Source: Ptiloglossa arizonensis (taxonomy: Eukaryota; Arthropoda; Insecta; Hymenoptera; Colletidae). Taken from it: a stretch of DNA of 64,000 bases. Under the pieces are notes generated by a model. That model was not told the DNA's origin and made no database searches. It worked only from the letters and a program-made list of their open reading frames with translations. The DNA is taken from the NCBI RefSeq assembly GCF_051014685.1, contig NW_027478390.1, positions 2,702,501 through 2,766,500 on the forward strand, given 5' to 3'. A program made the translations under genes and the position numbers. This document shows, piece after piece, positions 43,022-59,303 of this stretch; positions within the stretch are counted from its first letter, which is position 1; each line of letters starts with the position of its first letter.

Positions 43022-44960
43022 CGTATAACGTATAACGTATAACGTATAACGTATAACGTATACCGTATCACATATAATGTATTACGAATAACGTGTAACG
43101 TATAACGTATAACGTATAACGTATAACGTATAACGTATAACGTATAACGTATAACGTATAACGTATAACGTAAAACGTATAACGTATAACGTATAACGTA
43201 TAACGTATAACGTATAACGTATAGCGTATAACGTATAACGTATAACGTATAACGTATAACGTATAACGTATAACGTATAACGTATAACGTATAACGTATA
43301 ACGTATAACGTATAACGTATAACGTATAACCTATAACGTATAACGTATAACGTATAACGTATAACGTATAACGTATAACGTATAACGTATAACGTATAAC
43401 GTATAACGTATAACGTATAACGAATAACGTAAAACGTATAACGCATAACGTATAACGTATAACGTATAACGTATAACGTATAACGTATAACGTATAACGT
43501 ATAACGTAAAGCGTATAACGAATAACGTAAAACGTATAACGCATAACGTATATCGTATACCGTATAATGTATAACGTATAACGTATAACGTATAACGTAT
43601 AACGCCTAACGAATAACGTATAACGTATAACCTATGACGTATAACGTATAACGTATAACGTATAACGTATAACGAATAACGTAAAACGTATAACGCATAA
43701 CGTATTATATAACGTATAACGTATAACGTATAACGTATAACGTATAACGTATAACGTATAACGAATAACGTAAAACGTATAACGCATAACGTATAACGTA
43801 TAACGTATAACGTATAACGTATAACGTATAACGTATAACGTATAACGTAAAACGTATAACGAATAACGTAAAACGTATAACGCATAACGTATATCGTATA
43901 CCGTATAATGTATAACGTATAACGTATAACGTATAACGTATAACGTATAACGTATAACGCCAAACGAATAACGTATAACGTATACCCTATGACGTATAAC
44001 GTATAACGTATATCGTATAACGTATAACGTATAACGTATTACGTATAACGTATGACGTGTAACGTATAACGTATAACGTATAACGTATAACGTATAACGT
44101 ATAACGCATAACGTATAACCTATGACGTATAACGTATAACGTATAACGTATAACGTATAACGTATAAAGTATAACGTATAACGTATAACGTATAACGTAT
44201 AACGTATAACGTATAACGTATAACGTATAACGTATAACGTATAACGTATAACGTATAACGTATAACGTATAACGTATAACGTATAACGTTTAACGTATAA
44301 CGTATAACGTATAACGTATAACGTATAAAGTATAACGTATAACGTATAACGTATAACGTATAACGTATAACGTATAACGTATAACGTATAACGTATAACG
44401 TATAACGTATAACGTATAACGTATAACGTTTAACGTATAACGTATAACGTATAACGTATAACGTATAAAGTATAACGTATAACGTATAACGTCTAACGTA
44501 TAACGTATAACGTATAACGTATAACGTATAACGTATAACGTATAACGTATAACGTATAACGTATAACGTATAACGTATAACGTATAACGTATAACGTATA
44601 ACGTATAACGTATAACGTATAACGTATAACGTATAACGTATAACGTATAACGTATAACGTATAACGTATAACGTTTAACGTATAACGTATAACGTATAAC
44701 GTATAACGTATAACGTGTAACGTATAACGTAAAACGTATAACGCATAACGTATAACGTATAACGTATAACGTATAACGTATAACGTATAACGTATAACGT
44801 ATCACGAATAACGTAAAACGCATAACGTATATCGTACACCGTATAACGTACAGCGTATAATGTATACCGTATCACGTATAATGTATTACGAATAACGTGT
44901 AACGTATAACGTGTAACGTATAACGTGTAACGTAAAACGTATAACGTAGAACGTATAACG

Positions 44961-44971
44961 TATTTATAACG
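44961..44971. repeat. +4 register junction TATTTATAACG, representative of 6
   Basis: Successive CG dinucleotides are 11 bp apart, giving a register shift of +4 (equivalently -3). Copies start at 44961, 55820, 57446, 58661, 61773 and 62916, each preceded by GTAGAACGTATAACG and followed by an ATATCG unit and AAAACG. None is seen left of 44.9 kb, so this junction marks the right-hand lineage of blocks. Confidence 0.9.
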
Positions 44972-46641
44972 TATATCGTAAAACGTATAACGTATAACGT
45001 ATAACGTATAACGTATAACGTATAACGTATAACATATAACGTATAACGTATAACGTATAACGTATAACGTATAAAGTATAACGTATAACGTATAACGTAT
45101 AACCTATAACGTATAACGTATAACGTATAACGTATAACGTATAACGTAAAACGTATAACGCCTAACGAATAACGTATAACGTATAACCTATGACGTATAA
45201 CGTATAACGTATAACGTATAACGTATAACGAATAACGTAAAACGTATAACGCATAACGTATTATATAACGTATAACGTATAACGTATAACGTATAACGTA
45301 TAACCTATAACGTATAACGTATAACGTATAACGTATAACGTATAACGTATAACGTATAACGTATAACGTATAACGTATAACGTATAACGAATAACGTATA
45401 ACGTATACCCTATGACGTATAACGTATGACGTGTAACGTATAACGTATAACGTATAACGTATAACGTATAACGTATAACGTATAACGTATAACGAATAAC
45501 GTAAAACGTTTAACGCATAACGTATAACGTATAACGTATAACGTATAACGTATAACGTAAAACGTATAACGTATAACGTATAACGTATAACGTATAACGT
45601 ATAACGTATAGCGTATAACGTATAACGTATAACGTATCACGAATAACGTAAAACGCATAACGTATATCGTACACCGTATAACGTATAGCGTATAACGTAT
45701 ACCGTATCACGTATAATGTATTACGAATAACGTGTAACGTATAACGTGTAACGTATAACGTGTAACGTAAAACGTATAACGTATAACGTATAACGTATAA
45801 CGTATAACGTATAACGTATAACGTATCACGAATAACGTAAAACGCATAACGTATATCGTACACCGTATAACGTATAGCGTATAACGTATACCGTATCACG
45901 TATAATGTATTACGAATAACGTGTAACGTATAACGTGTAACGTATAACGTGTAACGTAAAACGTATAACGTATAACGTATAACGTATAACGTATAACGTA
46001 TAACGTATAGCGTATAACGTATAACGTATAACGTATCACGAATAACGTAAAACGCATAACGTATATCGTACACCGTATAACGTATAGCGTATAACGTATA
46101 CCGTATCACGTATAATGTATTACGAATAACGTGTAACGTATAACGTGTAACGTATAACGTGTAACGTAAAACGTATAACGTATAACGTATAACGTATAAC
46201 GTATAACGTATAACGTATAACGCATAACGAATAACGTATAACGTATACCCTATGACGTATAACGTATGACGTGTAACGTATAACGTATAACGTATAACGT
46301 ATAACGTATAACGTATAACGCATAACGTATAACCTATGACGTATAACGTATAACGTATAACGTATAACGTATAACGTATAACGTATAACGTATAACGTAT
46401 AACGTATAACGCATAACGTATAACGTATAACGTATAACGTATAACGTTTAACGTATAACGTATAACGTATAACGTATAACGTATAACGTATAACGCATAA
46501 CGTATAACCTATGACGTATAACGTATAACGTATAACGTATAACGTATAACGTATAACGTATAACGTATAACGTATAACGTATAACGTATAACGTATAACG
46601 TATAACGTATAACGTATAACGCATAACGTATAACGTATAAC

Positions 46642-46845
46642 GTGTAACGAAGAACGTATAACGAATGACGTAAAACGTATTACGTATTACATATTTCGTA
46701 TAACGTATAACGTGTATCGTATAACTTATGACGTATAACTTATAACGTATGACGTATAACGTATAACTTGTAACGAAAAACGTATAACGAATAACGTAAA
46801 ACGTATGACGCATTACATATTACATATAACGTATAACGCAAAACG
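46642..46845. repeat. M block (204 bp), copy 14
   Basis: This is a complete copy with the TACATATTTCG state. It is isolated: no T block lies within several kb upstream. Confidence 0.9.
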
Positions 46846-47339
46846 TATAACGTATAACGTATAACGTATAACGTATAACGTATAAAGTATAACGTATAAC
46901 GTATAACGTATAACGTATAACGTATAACGTATAACGTATAACGTATAACGTATAACGTTTAACGTATAACGTATAACGTATAACGTATAACGTATAACGT
47001 ATAACGCATAACGTATAACCTATGACGTATAACGTATAACGTATAACGTATAACGTATAACGTATAACGTATAACGTATAACGTATAACGTATAACGTAT
47101 AACGTATAACGTATAACGTATAACGTATAACGCATAACGTATAACCTATGACGTATAACGTATAACGTATAACGTATAACGTATAACGTATAACGTATAA
47201 CGTATAACGTATCACGAATAACGTAAAACGTATAACGCATAACGTATAACGTATAACGTATAACGTATAACGTTCAACGTATAACGTATAACGTATAACG
47301 TATAACGTATAACGTATAACGCATAACGTATAACCTATG

Positions 47340-47756
47340 ACGTATAACGTATAACGTATAACGTATAACGTATAACGTATAACGTATAACGTATAACGTA
47401 TAACGTATAACGTATAACGTATAACGTATAACGTATAACGTATAACGTATAACGTATAACGTATAACGTATAACGTATAACGTATAACGTATAACGTATA
47501 ACGTATAACGTATAACGTATAACGTATAACGTATAACGTATAACGTATAACGTATAACGTATAACGTATAACGTATAACGTATAACGTATAACGTATAAC
47601 GTATAACGTATAACGTATAACGTATAACGTATAACGTATAACGTATAACGTATAACGTATAACGTATAACGTATAACGTATAACGTATAACGTATAACGT
47701 ATAACGTATAACGTATAACGTATAACGTATAACGTATAACGTATAACGTATAACGT
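47340..47756. repeat. Pure satellite tract, 417 bp (about 60 units)
   Basis: Unchanged consensus units lie between an ACCTATGACG variant and a GTTTAACG variant. Shorter tracts with the same two edges occur at about 30823-31025, 32372-32563 and 42036-42315 in related blocks. Related blocks therefore differ mainly in the length of this run. Confidence 0.92.
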
Positions 47757-50046
47757 TTAACGTATAACGTATAACGTATAACGTATAACGTATAACGTAT
47801 ATCGTATAACGTATAACGTATAACGTATTACGTATAACGTATAACGTATAACGTATAACGTATAACGTATAACGTATAACGTATCACGAATAACGTAAAA
47901 CGCATAACGTATATCGTACACCGTATAACGTATAGCGTATAACGTATACCGTATCACGTATAATGTATTACGAATAACGTGTAACGTATAACGTGTAACG
48001 TATTACGTATAACGTATAACGTATAACGTATAACGTATAACGTATAACGTATAACGTATCACGAATAACGTAAAACGCATAACGTATATCGTATACCGTA
48101 TAACGTATAACGTATAACGTATAACGTATAACGTATAACGTATAACGTATAACATATAACGCATAACGTATATCGTATACCGTATAACGTATAACGTATA
48201 ACGTATAACGTATAACGTATAACGTATAACGCCTAACGAATAACGTATAACGTATAACCTATGACGTATAACGTATAACGTATAACGTATCACGTATATC
48301 GTATATCGTATAACGTATAACGTATAACGTATTACGTATAACGTATAACGTATAACGTATAACGTATAACGTATAACGTATAACGTATAACGTATAACGT
48401 ATCACGAATAACGTAAAACGCATAACGTATATCGTATACCGTATAACGAATAACGTATAACGTATAACGTATAACGTATAACGTATAACGCATAACGAAT
48501 AACGTATAACGTATAACCTATGACGTATAACGTATAACGTATAACGTATAACGTATAACGAATAACGTAAAACCTATAACGCATAACGTATTATATAACG
48601 TATAACGTATAACGTATAACGTATAACGTATAACGTATACCGTATCACATATAATGTATTACGAATAACGTGTAACGTATAACGTATAACGTATAACGTA
48701 TAACGTATAACGTATAACGTATAACGTATAACGTATAACGTATAACGTAAAACGTATAACGTATAACGTATAACGTATAACGTATAACGTATAACGTATA
48801 GCGTATAACGTATAACGTATAACGTATAACGTATAACGTATAACGTATAACGTATAACGTATAACGTATAACGTATAACGTATAACGTATAACGTATAAC
48901 GTATAACGTATAACCTATAACGTATAACGTATAACGTATAACGTATAACGTATAACGTATAACGTATAACGTATAACGTATAACGTATAACGTATAACGA
49001 ATAACGTAAAACGTATAACGCATAACGTATAACGCATAACGTATAACGTATAACGTATAACGTATAACGTATAACGTATAACGTATAACGTATAACGTAA
49101 AACGTATAACGAATAACGTAAAACGTATAACGCATAACGTATATCGTATACCGTATAATGTATAACGTATAACGTATAACGTATAACGTATAACGCCTAA
49201 CGAATAACGTATAACGTATAACCTATGACGTATAACGTATAACGTATAACGTATAACGTATAACGAATAACGTAAAACGTATAACGCATAACGTATTATA
49301 TAACGTATAACGTATAACGTATAACGTATAACGTATAACCTATAACGTATAACGTATAACGTATAACGTATAATGTATAACGTATAACGTATAACGTATA
49401 ACGTATAACGTATAACGTATAACGTATAACGTATAACGTATAACGTATAACGAATAACGTAAAACGTATAACGTATAACGTATAACGTATAACGTATAAC
49501 GTATAACGTATAACGTATAACGTATAACGTATAACGTATAACGCATAACGAATAACGTATAACGTATACCCTATGACGTATAACGTATAACGTATAACGT
49601 ATAACGTATAACGTATAACGTTTAACGTATAACGTATAACGTATAACGTATAACGTATAAAGTATAACGTATAACGTATAACGTATAACGTATAACGTAT
49701 AACGTATAACGTATAACGTATAACGTATAACGTATAACGTATAACGTATAACGTATAACGTATAACGTATAACGTATAACGTATAACGTATCACGAATAA
49801 CGTAAAACGTATAACGCATAACGTATAACGTATAACGTATAACGTATAACGTTTAACGTATAACGTATAACGTATAACGTATAACGTATAACGTATAACG
49901 CATAACGTATAACCTATGACGTATAACGTATAACGTATAACGTATAACGTATAACGTATAACGTATAACGTATAACGTATAACGTATAACGTATAACGTA
50001 TAACGTATAACGTATAACGTATAACGCATAACGTATAACGTATAAC

Positions 50047-50250
50047 GTGTAACGAAGAACGTATAACGAATGACGTAAAACGTATTACGTATTACATATT
50101 TCGTATAACGTATAACGTGTATCGTATAACTTATGACGTATAACTTATAACGTATGACGTATAACGTATAACTTGTAACGAAAAACGTATAACGAATAAC
50201 GTAAAACGTATGACGCATTACATATTACATATAACGTATAACGCAAAACG
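50047..50250. repeat. M block (204 bp), copy 15, rightmost
   Basis: This is a complete copy with the TACATATTTCG state. It starts 3,405 bp after copy 14, a multiple of 7 minus 4, as predicted by the two -2 junctions between them. No M sequence is seen to the right of it. Confidence 0.9.
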
Positions 50251-52276
50251 TATAACGTATAACGTATAACGTATAACGTATAACGTATAAAGTATAACGT
50301 ATAACGTATAACGTATAACGTATAACGTATAACGTATAACGTATAACGTATAACGTATAACGTTTAACGTATAACGTATAACGTATAACGTATAACGTAT
50401 AACGTATAACGCATAACGTATAACCTATGACGTATAACGTATAACGTATAACGTATAACGTATAACGTATAACGTATAACGTATAACGTATAACGTATAA
50501 CGTATAACGTATAACGTATAACGTATAACGTATAACGTATAACGTATAACGTATAACGTATAACGTATAACGTATAACGTATAACGTATAACGTATAACG
50601 TATAACGTATAACGTATAACGTATAACGTTTAACGTATAACGTATAACGTATAACGTATAACGTATAACGTATAACGTATATCGTATAACGTATAACGTA
50701 TAACGTATTACGTATAACGTATAACGTATAACGTATAACGTATAACGTATAACGTATAACGTATCACGAATAACGTAAAACGCATAACGTATATCGTACA
50801 CCGTATAACGTATAGCGTATAACGTATACCGTATCACGTATAATGTATTACGAATAACGTGTAACGTATAACGTGTAACGTATTACGTATAACGTATAAC
50901 GTATAACGTATAACGTATAACGTATAACGTATAACGTATCACGAATAACGTAAAACGCATAACGTATATCGTATACCGTATAACGTATAACGTATAACGT
51001 ATAACGTATAACGTATAACGTATAACGTATAACGTATAACATATAACGCATAACGTATATCGTATACCGTATAACGTATAACGTATAACGTATAACGTAT
51101 AACGTATAACGTATAACGCCTAACGAATAACGTATAACGTATAACCTATGACGTATAACGTATAACGTATAACGTATCACGTATATCGTATAACGTATAA
51201 CGTATAACGTATTACGTATAACGTATAACGTATAACGTATAACGTATAACGTATAACGTATAACGTATAACGTATAACGTATAACGTATCACGAATAACG
51301 TAAAACGCATAACGTATATCGTATACCGTATAACGTATAACGTATAACGTATAACGTATAACGTATAACGTATAACGCATAACGAATAACGTATAACGTA
51401 TAACCTATGACGTATAACGTATAACGTATAACGTATAACGTATAACGAATAACGTAAAACCTATAACGCATAACGTATTATATAACGTATAACGTATAAC
51501 GTATAACGTATAACGTATAACGTATACCGTATCACATATAATGTATTACGAATAACGTGTAACGTATAACGTATAACGTATAACGTATAACGTATAACGT
51601 ATAACGTATAACGTATAACGTATAACGTATAACGTAAAACGTATAACGTATAACGTATAACGTATAACGTATAACGTATAACGTATAGCGTATAACGTAT
51701 AACGTATAACGTATAACGTATAACGTATAACGTATAACGTATAACGTATAACGTATAACGTATAACGTATAACGTATAACGTATAACGTATAACCTATAA
51801 CGTATAACGTATAACGTATAACGTATAACGTATACCGTATCACATATAATGTATTACGAATAACGTGTAACGTATAACGTATAACGTATAACGTATAACG
51901 TATAACGTATAACGTATAACGTATAACGTATAACGTATAACGTAAAACGTATAACGTATAACGTATAACGTATAACGTATAACGTATAACGTATAACGTA
52001 TAGCGTATAACGTATAACGTATAACGTATAACGTATAACGTATAACGTATAACGTATAACGTATAACGTATAACGTATAACGTATAACGTATAACGTATA
52101 ACGTATAACCTATAACGTATAACGTATAACGTATAACGTATAACGTATAACGTATAACGTATAACGTATAACGCCTAACGAATAACGTATAACGTATAAC
52201 CTATGACGTATAACGTATAACGTATAACGTATAACGTATAACGAATAACGTAAAACGTATAACGCATAACGTATTA

Positions 52277-52732
52277 TATAACGTATAACGTATAACGTAT
52301 AACGTATAACGTATAACGTATAACGTATAACGTATAACGTATAACGTATAACGTATAACGTATAACGTATAACGTATAACGTATAACGTATAACGTATAA
52401 CGTATAACGTATAACGTATAACGTATAACGTATAACGTATAACGTATAACGTATAACGTATAACGTATAACGTATAACGTATAACGTATAACGTATAACG
52501 TATAACGTATAACGTATAACGTATAACGTATAACGTATAACGTATAACGTATAACGTATAACGTATAACGTATAACGTATAACGTATAACGTATAACGTA
52601 TAACGTATAACGTATAACGTATAACGTATAACGTATAACGTATAACGTATAACGTATAACGTATAACGTATAACGTATAACGTATAACGTATAACGTATA
52701 ACGTATAACGTATAACGTATAACGTATAACGT
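52277..52732. repeat. Pure satellite tract, 456 bp (about 65 units)
   Basis: Unchanged consensus units run from the -2 junction at 52272 to a GTTTAACG variant at 52733. This is the second longest pure run in the window. Confidence 0.92.
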
Positions 52733-55700
52733 TTAACGTATAACGTATAACGTATAACGTATAACGTATAACGTATATCGTATAACGTATAACGTATAAC
52801 GTATTACGTATAACGTATAACGTATAACGTATAACGTATAACGTATAACGTATAACGTATCACGAATAACGTAAAACGCATAACGTATATCGTACACCGT
52901 ATAACGTATAGCGTATAACGTATACCGTATCACGTATAATGTATTACGAATAACGTGTAACGTATAACGTGTAACGTATTACGTATAACGTATAACGTAT
53001 AACGTATAACGTATAACGTATAACGTATAACGTATCACGAATAACGTAAAACGCATAACGTATATCGTATACCGTATAACGTATAACGTATAACGTATAA
53101 CGTATAACGTATAACGTATAACGTATAACGTATAACATATAACGCTTAACGTATATCGTATACCGTATAACGTATAACGTATAACGTATAACGTATAACG
53201 TATAACGTATAACGCCTAACGAATAACGTATAACGTATAACCTATGACGTATAACGTATAACGTATAACGTATAACGTATATCGTATAACGTATAACGTA
53301 TAACGTATTACGTATAACGTATAACGTATAACGTATAACGTATAACGTATAACGTATAACGTATAACGTATAACGTATCACGAATAACGTAAAACGCATA
53401 ACGTATATCGTATACCGTATAACGTATAACGTATAACGTATAACGTATAACGTATAACGTATAACGCATAACGAATAACGTATAACGTATAACCTATGAC
53501 GTATAACGTATAACGTATAACGTATAACGTATAACGAATAACGTAAAACCTATAACGCATAACGTATTATATAACGTATAACGTATAACGTATAACGTAT
53601 AACGTATAACGTATAACGTATACCGTATCACATATAATGTATTACGAATAACGTGTAACGTATAACGTATAACGTATAACGTATAACGTATAACGTATAA
53701 CGTATAACGTATAACGTATAACGTATAACGTAAAACGTATAACGTATAACGTATAACGTATAACGTATAACGTATAACGTATAGCGTATAACGTATAACG
53801 TATAACGTATAACGTATAACGTATAACGTATAACGTATAACGTATAACGTATAACGTATAACGTATAACGTATAACGTATAACGTATAACCTATAACGTA
53901 TAACGTATAACGTATAACGTATAACGTATAACGTATAACGTATAACGTATAACGTATAACGTATAACGTATAACGAATAACGTAAAACGTATAACGCATA
54001 ACGTATAACGTATAACGTATAACGTATAACGTATAACGTATAACGTATAACGTATAACGTAAAACGTATAACGAATAACGTAAAACGTATAACGCATAAC
54101 GTATTATATAACGTATAACGTATAACGTATAACGTATAACGTATAACCTATAACGTATAACGTATAACGTATAACGTATAACGTATAACGTATAACGTAT
54201 AACGTATAACGTAAAACGTATAACGTATAACGTATAACGTATAACGTATAACGTATAACGTATAGCGTATAACGTATAACGTATAACGTATAACGTATAA
54301 CGTATAACGTATAACGTATAACGTATAACGTATAACGTATAACGTATAACGTATAACGTATAACGTATAACCTATAACGTATAACGTATAACGTATAACG
54401 TATAACGTATAACGTATAACGTATAACGTATATCGTATACCGTATAATGTATAACGTATAACGTATAACGTATAACGTATAACGCCTAACGAATAACGTA
54501 TAACGTATAACCTATGACGTATAACGTATAACGTATAACGTATAACGTATAACGAATAACGTAAAACGTATAACGCATAACGTATTATATAACGTATAAC
54601 GTATAACGTATAACGTATAACGTATAACCTATAACGTATAACGTATAACGTATAACGTATAACGTATAACGTATAACGTATAACGTATAACGTATAACGT
54701 ATAACGTATAACGTATAACGTATAACGTATAACGTATAACGAATAACGTAAAACGTATAACGTATAACGTATAACGTATAACGTATAACGTATAACGTAT
54801 AACGTATAACGCATAACGAATAACGTATAACGTATACCCTATGACGTATAACGTATAACGTATATCGTATAACGTATAACGTATAACGTATTACGTATAA
54901 CGTATGACGTGTAACGTATAACGTATAACGTATAACGTATAACGTATAACGTATAACGCATAACGTATAACCTATGACGTATAACGTATAACGTATAACG
55001 TATAACGTATAACGTATAACGTATAACGTATAACGTATAACGTATAACGTATAACGTATAACGTATAACGTATAACGTATAACGTATAACGTATAACGTA
55101 TAACGTATAACGTATAACGTATAACGTATAACGTATAACGTATAACGTTTAACGTATAACGTATAACGTATAACGTATAACGTATAAAGTATAACGTATA
55201 ACGTATAACGTATAACGTATAACGTATAACGTATAACGTATAACGTATAACGTATAACGTATAACGTATAACGTATAACGTATAACGTATAACGTTTAAC
55301 GTATAACGTATAACGTATAACGTATAACGTATAAAGTATAACGTATAACGTATAACGTCTAACGTATAACGTATAACGTATAACGTATAACGTATAACGT
55401 ATAACGTATAACGTATAACGTATAACGTATAACGTATAACGTATAACGTATAACGTATAACGTATAACGTATAACGTATAACGTATAACGTATAACGTAT
55501 AACGTATAACGTATAACGTATAACGTATAACGTTTAACGTATAACGTATAACGTATAACGTATAACGTATAACGTATAACGTATAACGTAAAACGTATAA
55601 CGCATAACGTATAACGTATAACGTATAACGTATAACGTATAACGTATAACGTATAACGTATCACGAATAACGTAAAACGCATAACGTATATCGTACACCG

Positions 55701-58700
55701 TATAACGTACAGCGTATAATGTATACCGTATCACGTATAATGTATTACGAATAACGTGTAACGTATAACGTGTAACGTATAAGGTGTAACGTAAAACGTA
55801 TAACGTAGAACGTATAACGTATTTATAACGTATATCGTAAAACGTATAACGTATAACGTATAACGTATAACGTATAACGTATAACGTATAACGTATAACA
55901 TATAACGTATAACGTATAACGTATAACGTATAACGTATAAAGTATAACGTATAACGTATAACGTATAACCTATAACGTATAACGTATAACGTATAACGTA
56001 TAACGTATAACGTATAACGTATAACGCCTAACGAATAACGTATAACGTATAACCTATGACGTATAACGTATAACGTATAACGTATAACGTATAACGAATA
56101 ACGTAAAACGTATAACGCATAACGTATTATATAACGTATAACGTATAACGTATAACGTATAACGTATAACCTATAACGTATAACGTATAACGTATAACGT
56201 ATAACGTAAAACGTATAACGTATAACGTATAACGTATAACGTATAACGTATAACGAATAACGTAAAACGTATAACGCATAACGTATAACGTATAACGTAT
56301 AACGTATAACGTATAACGTAAAACGTATAACGTATAACGTATAACGTATAACGTATAACGTATAACGTATAGCGTATAACGTATAACGTATAACGTATCA
56401 CGAATAACGTAAAACGCATAACGTATATCGTACACCGTATAACGTATAGCGTATAACGTATACCGTATCACGTATAATGTATTACGAATAACGTGTAACG
56501 TATAACGTGTAACGTATAACGTGTAACGTAAAACGTATAACGTATAACGTATAACGTATAACGTATAACGTATAACGTATAGCGTATAACGTATAACGTA
56601 TAACGTATCACGAATAACGTAAAACGCATAACGTATATCGTACACCGTATAACGTATAGCGTATAACGTATACCGTATCACGTATAATGTATTACGAATA
56701 ACGTGTAACGTATAACGTGTAACGTATAACGTGTAACGTAAAACGTATAACGTATAACGTATAACGTATAACGTATAACGTATAACATATAACGTATAAC
56801 GTATAACGTTTAACGTATAACGTATAACGTATAACGTATAACGTATAAAGTATAACGTATAACGTATAACGTATAACGTATAACGAATAACGTAAAACGT
56901 ATAACGCATAACGTTTAACGTATAACGTATAACGTATAACGTATAACGTATAAAGTATAACGTATAACGTATAACGTCTAACGTATAACGTATAACGTAT
57001 AACGTATAACGTATAACGTATAACGTATAACGTATAACGTATAACGTATAACGTATAACGTATAACGTATAACGTATAACGTATAACGTATAACGTATAA
57101 CGTATAACGTATAACGTATAACGTATAACGTATAACGTATAACGTTTAACGTATAACGTATAACGTATAACGTATAACGTATATCGTATAACGTATAACG
57201 TAAAACGTATAAAGCATAACGTATAACGTATAACGTATAACGTATAACGTATAACGTATAACGTATAACGTATCACGAATAACGTAAAACGCATAACGTA
57301 TATCGTACACCGTATAACGTATAGCGTATAATGTATACCGTATCACGTATAATGTATTACGAATAACGTGTAACGTATAACGTGTAACGTATAACGTGTA
57401 ACGTATAACGTGTAACGTAAAACGTATAACGTAGAACGTATAACGTATTTATAACGTATATCGTAAAACGTATAACGTATAACGTATAACGTATAACGTA
57501 TAACGTATAACGTATAACATATAACGTATAACGTATAACGTATAACGTATAACGTATAAAGTATAACGTATAACGTATAACGTATAACCTATAACGTATA
57601 ACGTATAACGTATAACGTATAACGTATAACGTATAACGTATAACGTATAACGTATAACGTATAACGTATAACGTATAACGTATAACGTATAACGTATAAC
57701 GTATAACGTATAACGTATAACGTATAACGTATAACGTATAACGTATAACGTATAACGTATAACGTATAACGTATAACGTATAACGTATAACGTATAACGT
57801 ATAACGTATAACGTATAACGTATAACGTATAACGTATAACGTATAACGTATAACGTACAACGTATACCGTATCACGTATAATGTATTACGAATAACGTGT
57901 AACGTATAACGTATAACGTATAACATATAACGTATAACGTATAACGTATAATGTATAACGTATAACGTATAACGTATAACCTATGACGTATAACGTATAA
58001 CGTATAACGTATAACGTATCACGAATAACGTAAAACGCATAACGTATATCGTATACCGTATAACGTATAACGTATAACGTATAACGTATAACGTATAACG
58101 TATAACGTGTAACATATAACGCATAACGTATATCGTATACCGTATAACGTATAACGTATAACGAATAACGTATAACGTATACCCTATGACGTATAACGTA
58201 TGACGTGTAACGTATAACGTATAACGTATAACGTATAACGTATAACGTATAACGTATAACGTATAACGTATAACGCATAACGTATAACGTATAACGTATA
58301 ACGTATAACGTATAACGTATAACGTATAACGTATAACGTATAACGTATAACGTATAACGTATAACGTTTAACGTATAACGTATAACGTATAACGTATAAC
58401 GTATAACGTATAACGTATAACGTAAAACGTATAACGCATAACGTATAACGTATAACGTATAACGTATAACGTATAACGTATAACGTATAACGTATAACGT
58501 ATCACGAATAACGTAAAACGCATAACGTATATCGTACACCGTATAACGTATAGCGTATAATGTATACCGTATCACGTATAATGTATTACGAATAACGTGT
58601 AACGTATAACGTGTAACGTATAACGTGTAACGTAAAACGTATAACGTAGAACGTATAACGTATTTATAACGTATATCGTAAAACGTATAACGTATAACGT

Positions 58701-59303
58701 ATAACGTATAACGTATAACGTATAACGTATAACATATAACGTATAACGTATAACGTATAACGTATAACGTATAAAGTATAACGTATAACGTATAACGTAT
58801 AACCTATAACGTATAACGTATAACGTATAACGTATAACGTATAACGTATAACGTATAACGTATAACGTATAACGTATGACGTATAACGTATAACGTATAA
58901 CGTATAACGTATAACGTATAACGTATAACGTATAACGTATAACGTATAACGTATAACGTATAACGTATAACGTATAACGTATAACGTATAACGTATAACG
59001 TATAACGTATAACGTATAACGTATAACGTATAACGTATAACGTACAACGTATACCGTATCACGTATAATGTATTACGAATAACGTGTAACGTATAACGTA
59101 TAACGTATAACATATAACGTATAACGTATAACGTATAATGTATAACGTATAACGTATAACGTATAACCTATGACGTATAACGTATAACGTATAACGTATA
59201 ACGTATCACGAATAACGTAAAACGCATAACGTATATCGTATACCGTATAACGTATAACGTATAACGTATAACGTATAACGTATAACGTATAACGTATAAC
59301 GTG

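Larger units (their letters stand above)
41971..57400. repeat. Right mixed satellite domain
   Basis: Block repeats here share the CpG-to-CpA state ACCGTATCACATATAATG (43062, 48640, 51528, 51836, 53620); elsewhere the cluster reads CACGTATAATG. Four of the five follow an AAAACCTATAACGC variant and a -2 junction. The segment around 44.7-45.0 kb recurs at 55.5-55.9 kb at an offset of 10,859 bp. The last two M copies (46642, 50047) lie here. TATTTATAACG +4 junctions appear at 44961 and 55820. No gene or non-satellite DNA is seen. Confidence 0.86.

Noticed and set aside
18120..50250. M blocks as a CRISPR-like or mobile element family
   Set aside because: There are no unique spacers, no terminal repeats, no target duplications and no coding sequence. 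M is itself made of degraded heptamers in register with the array.
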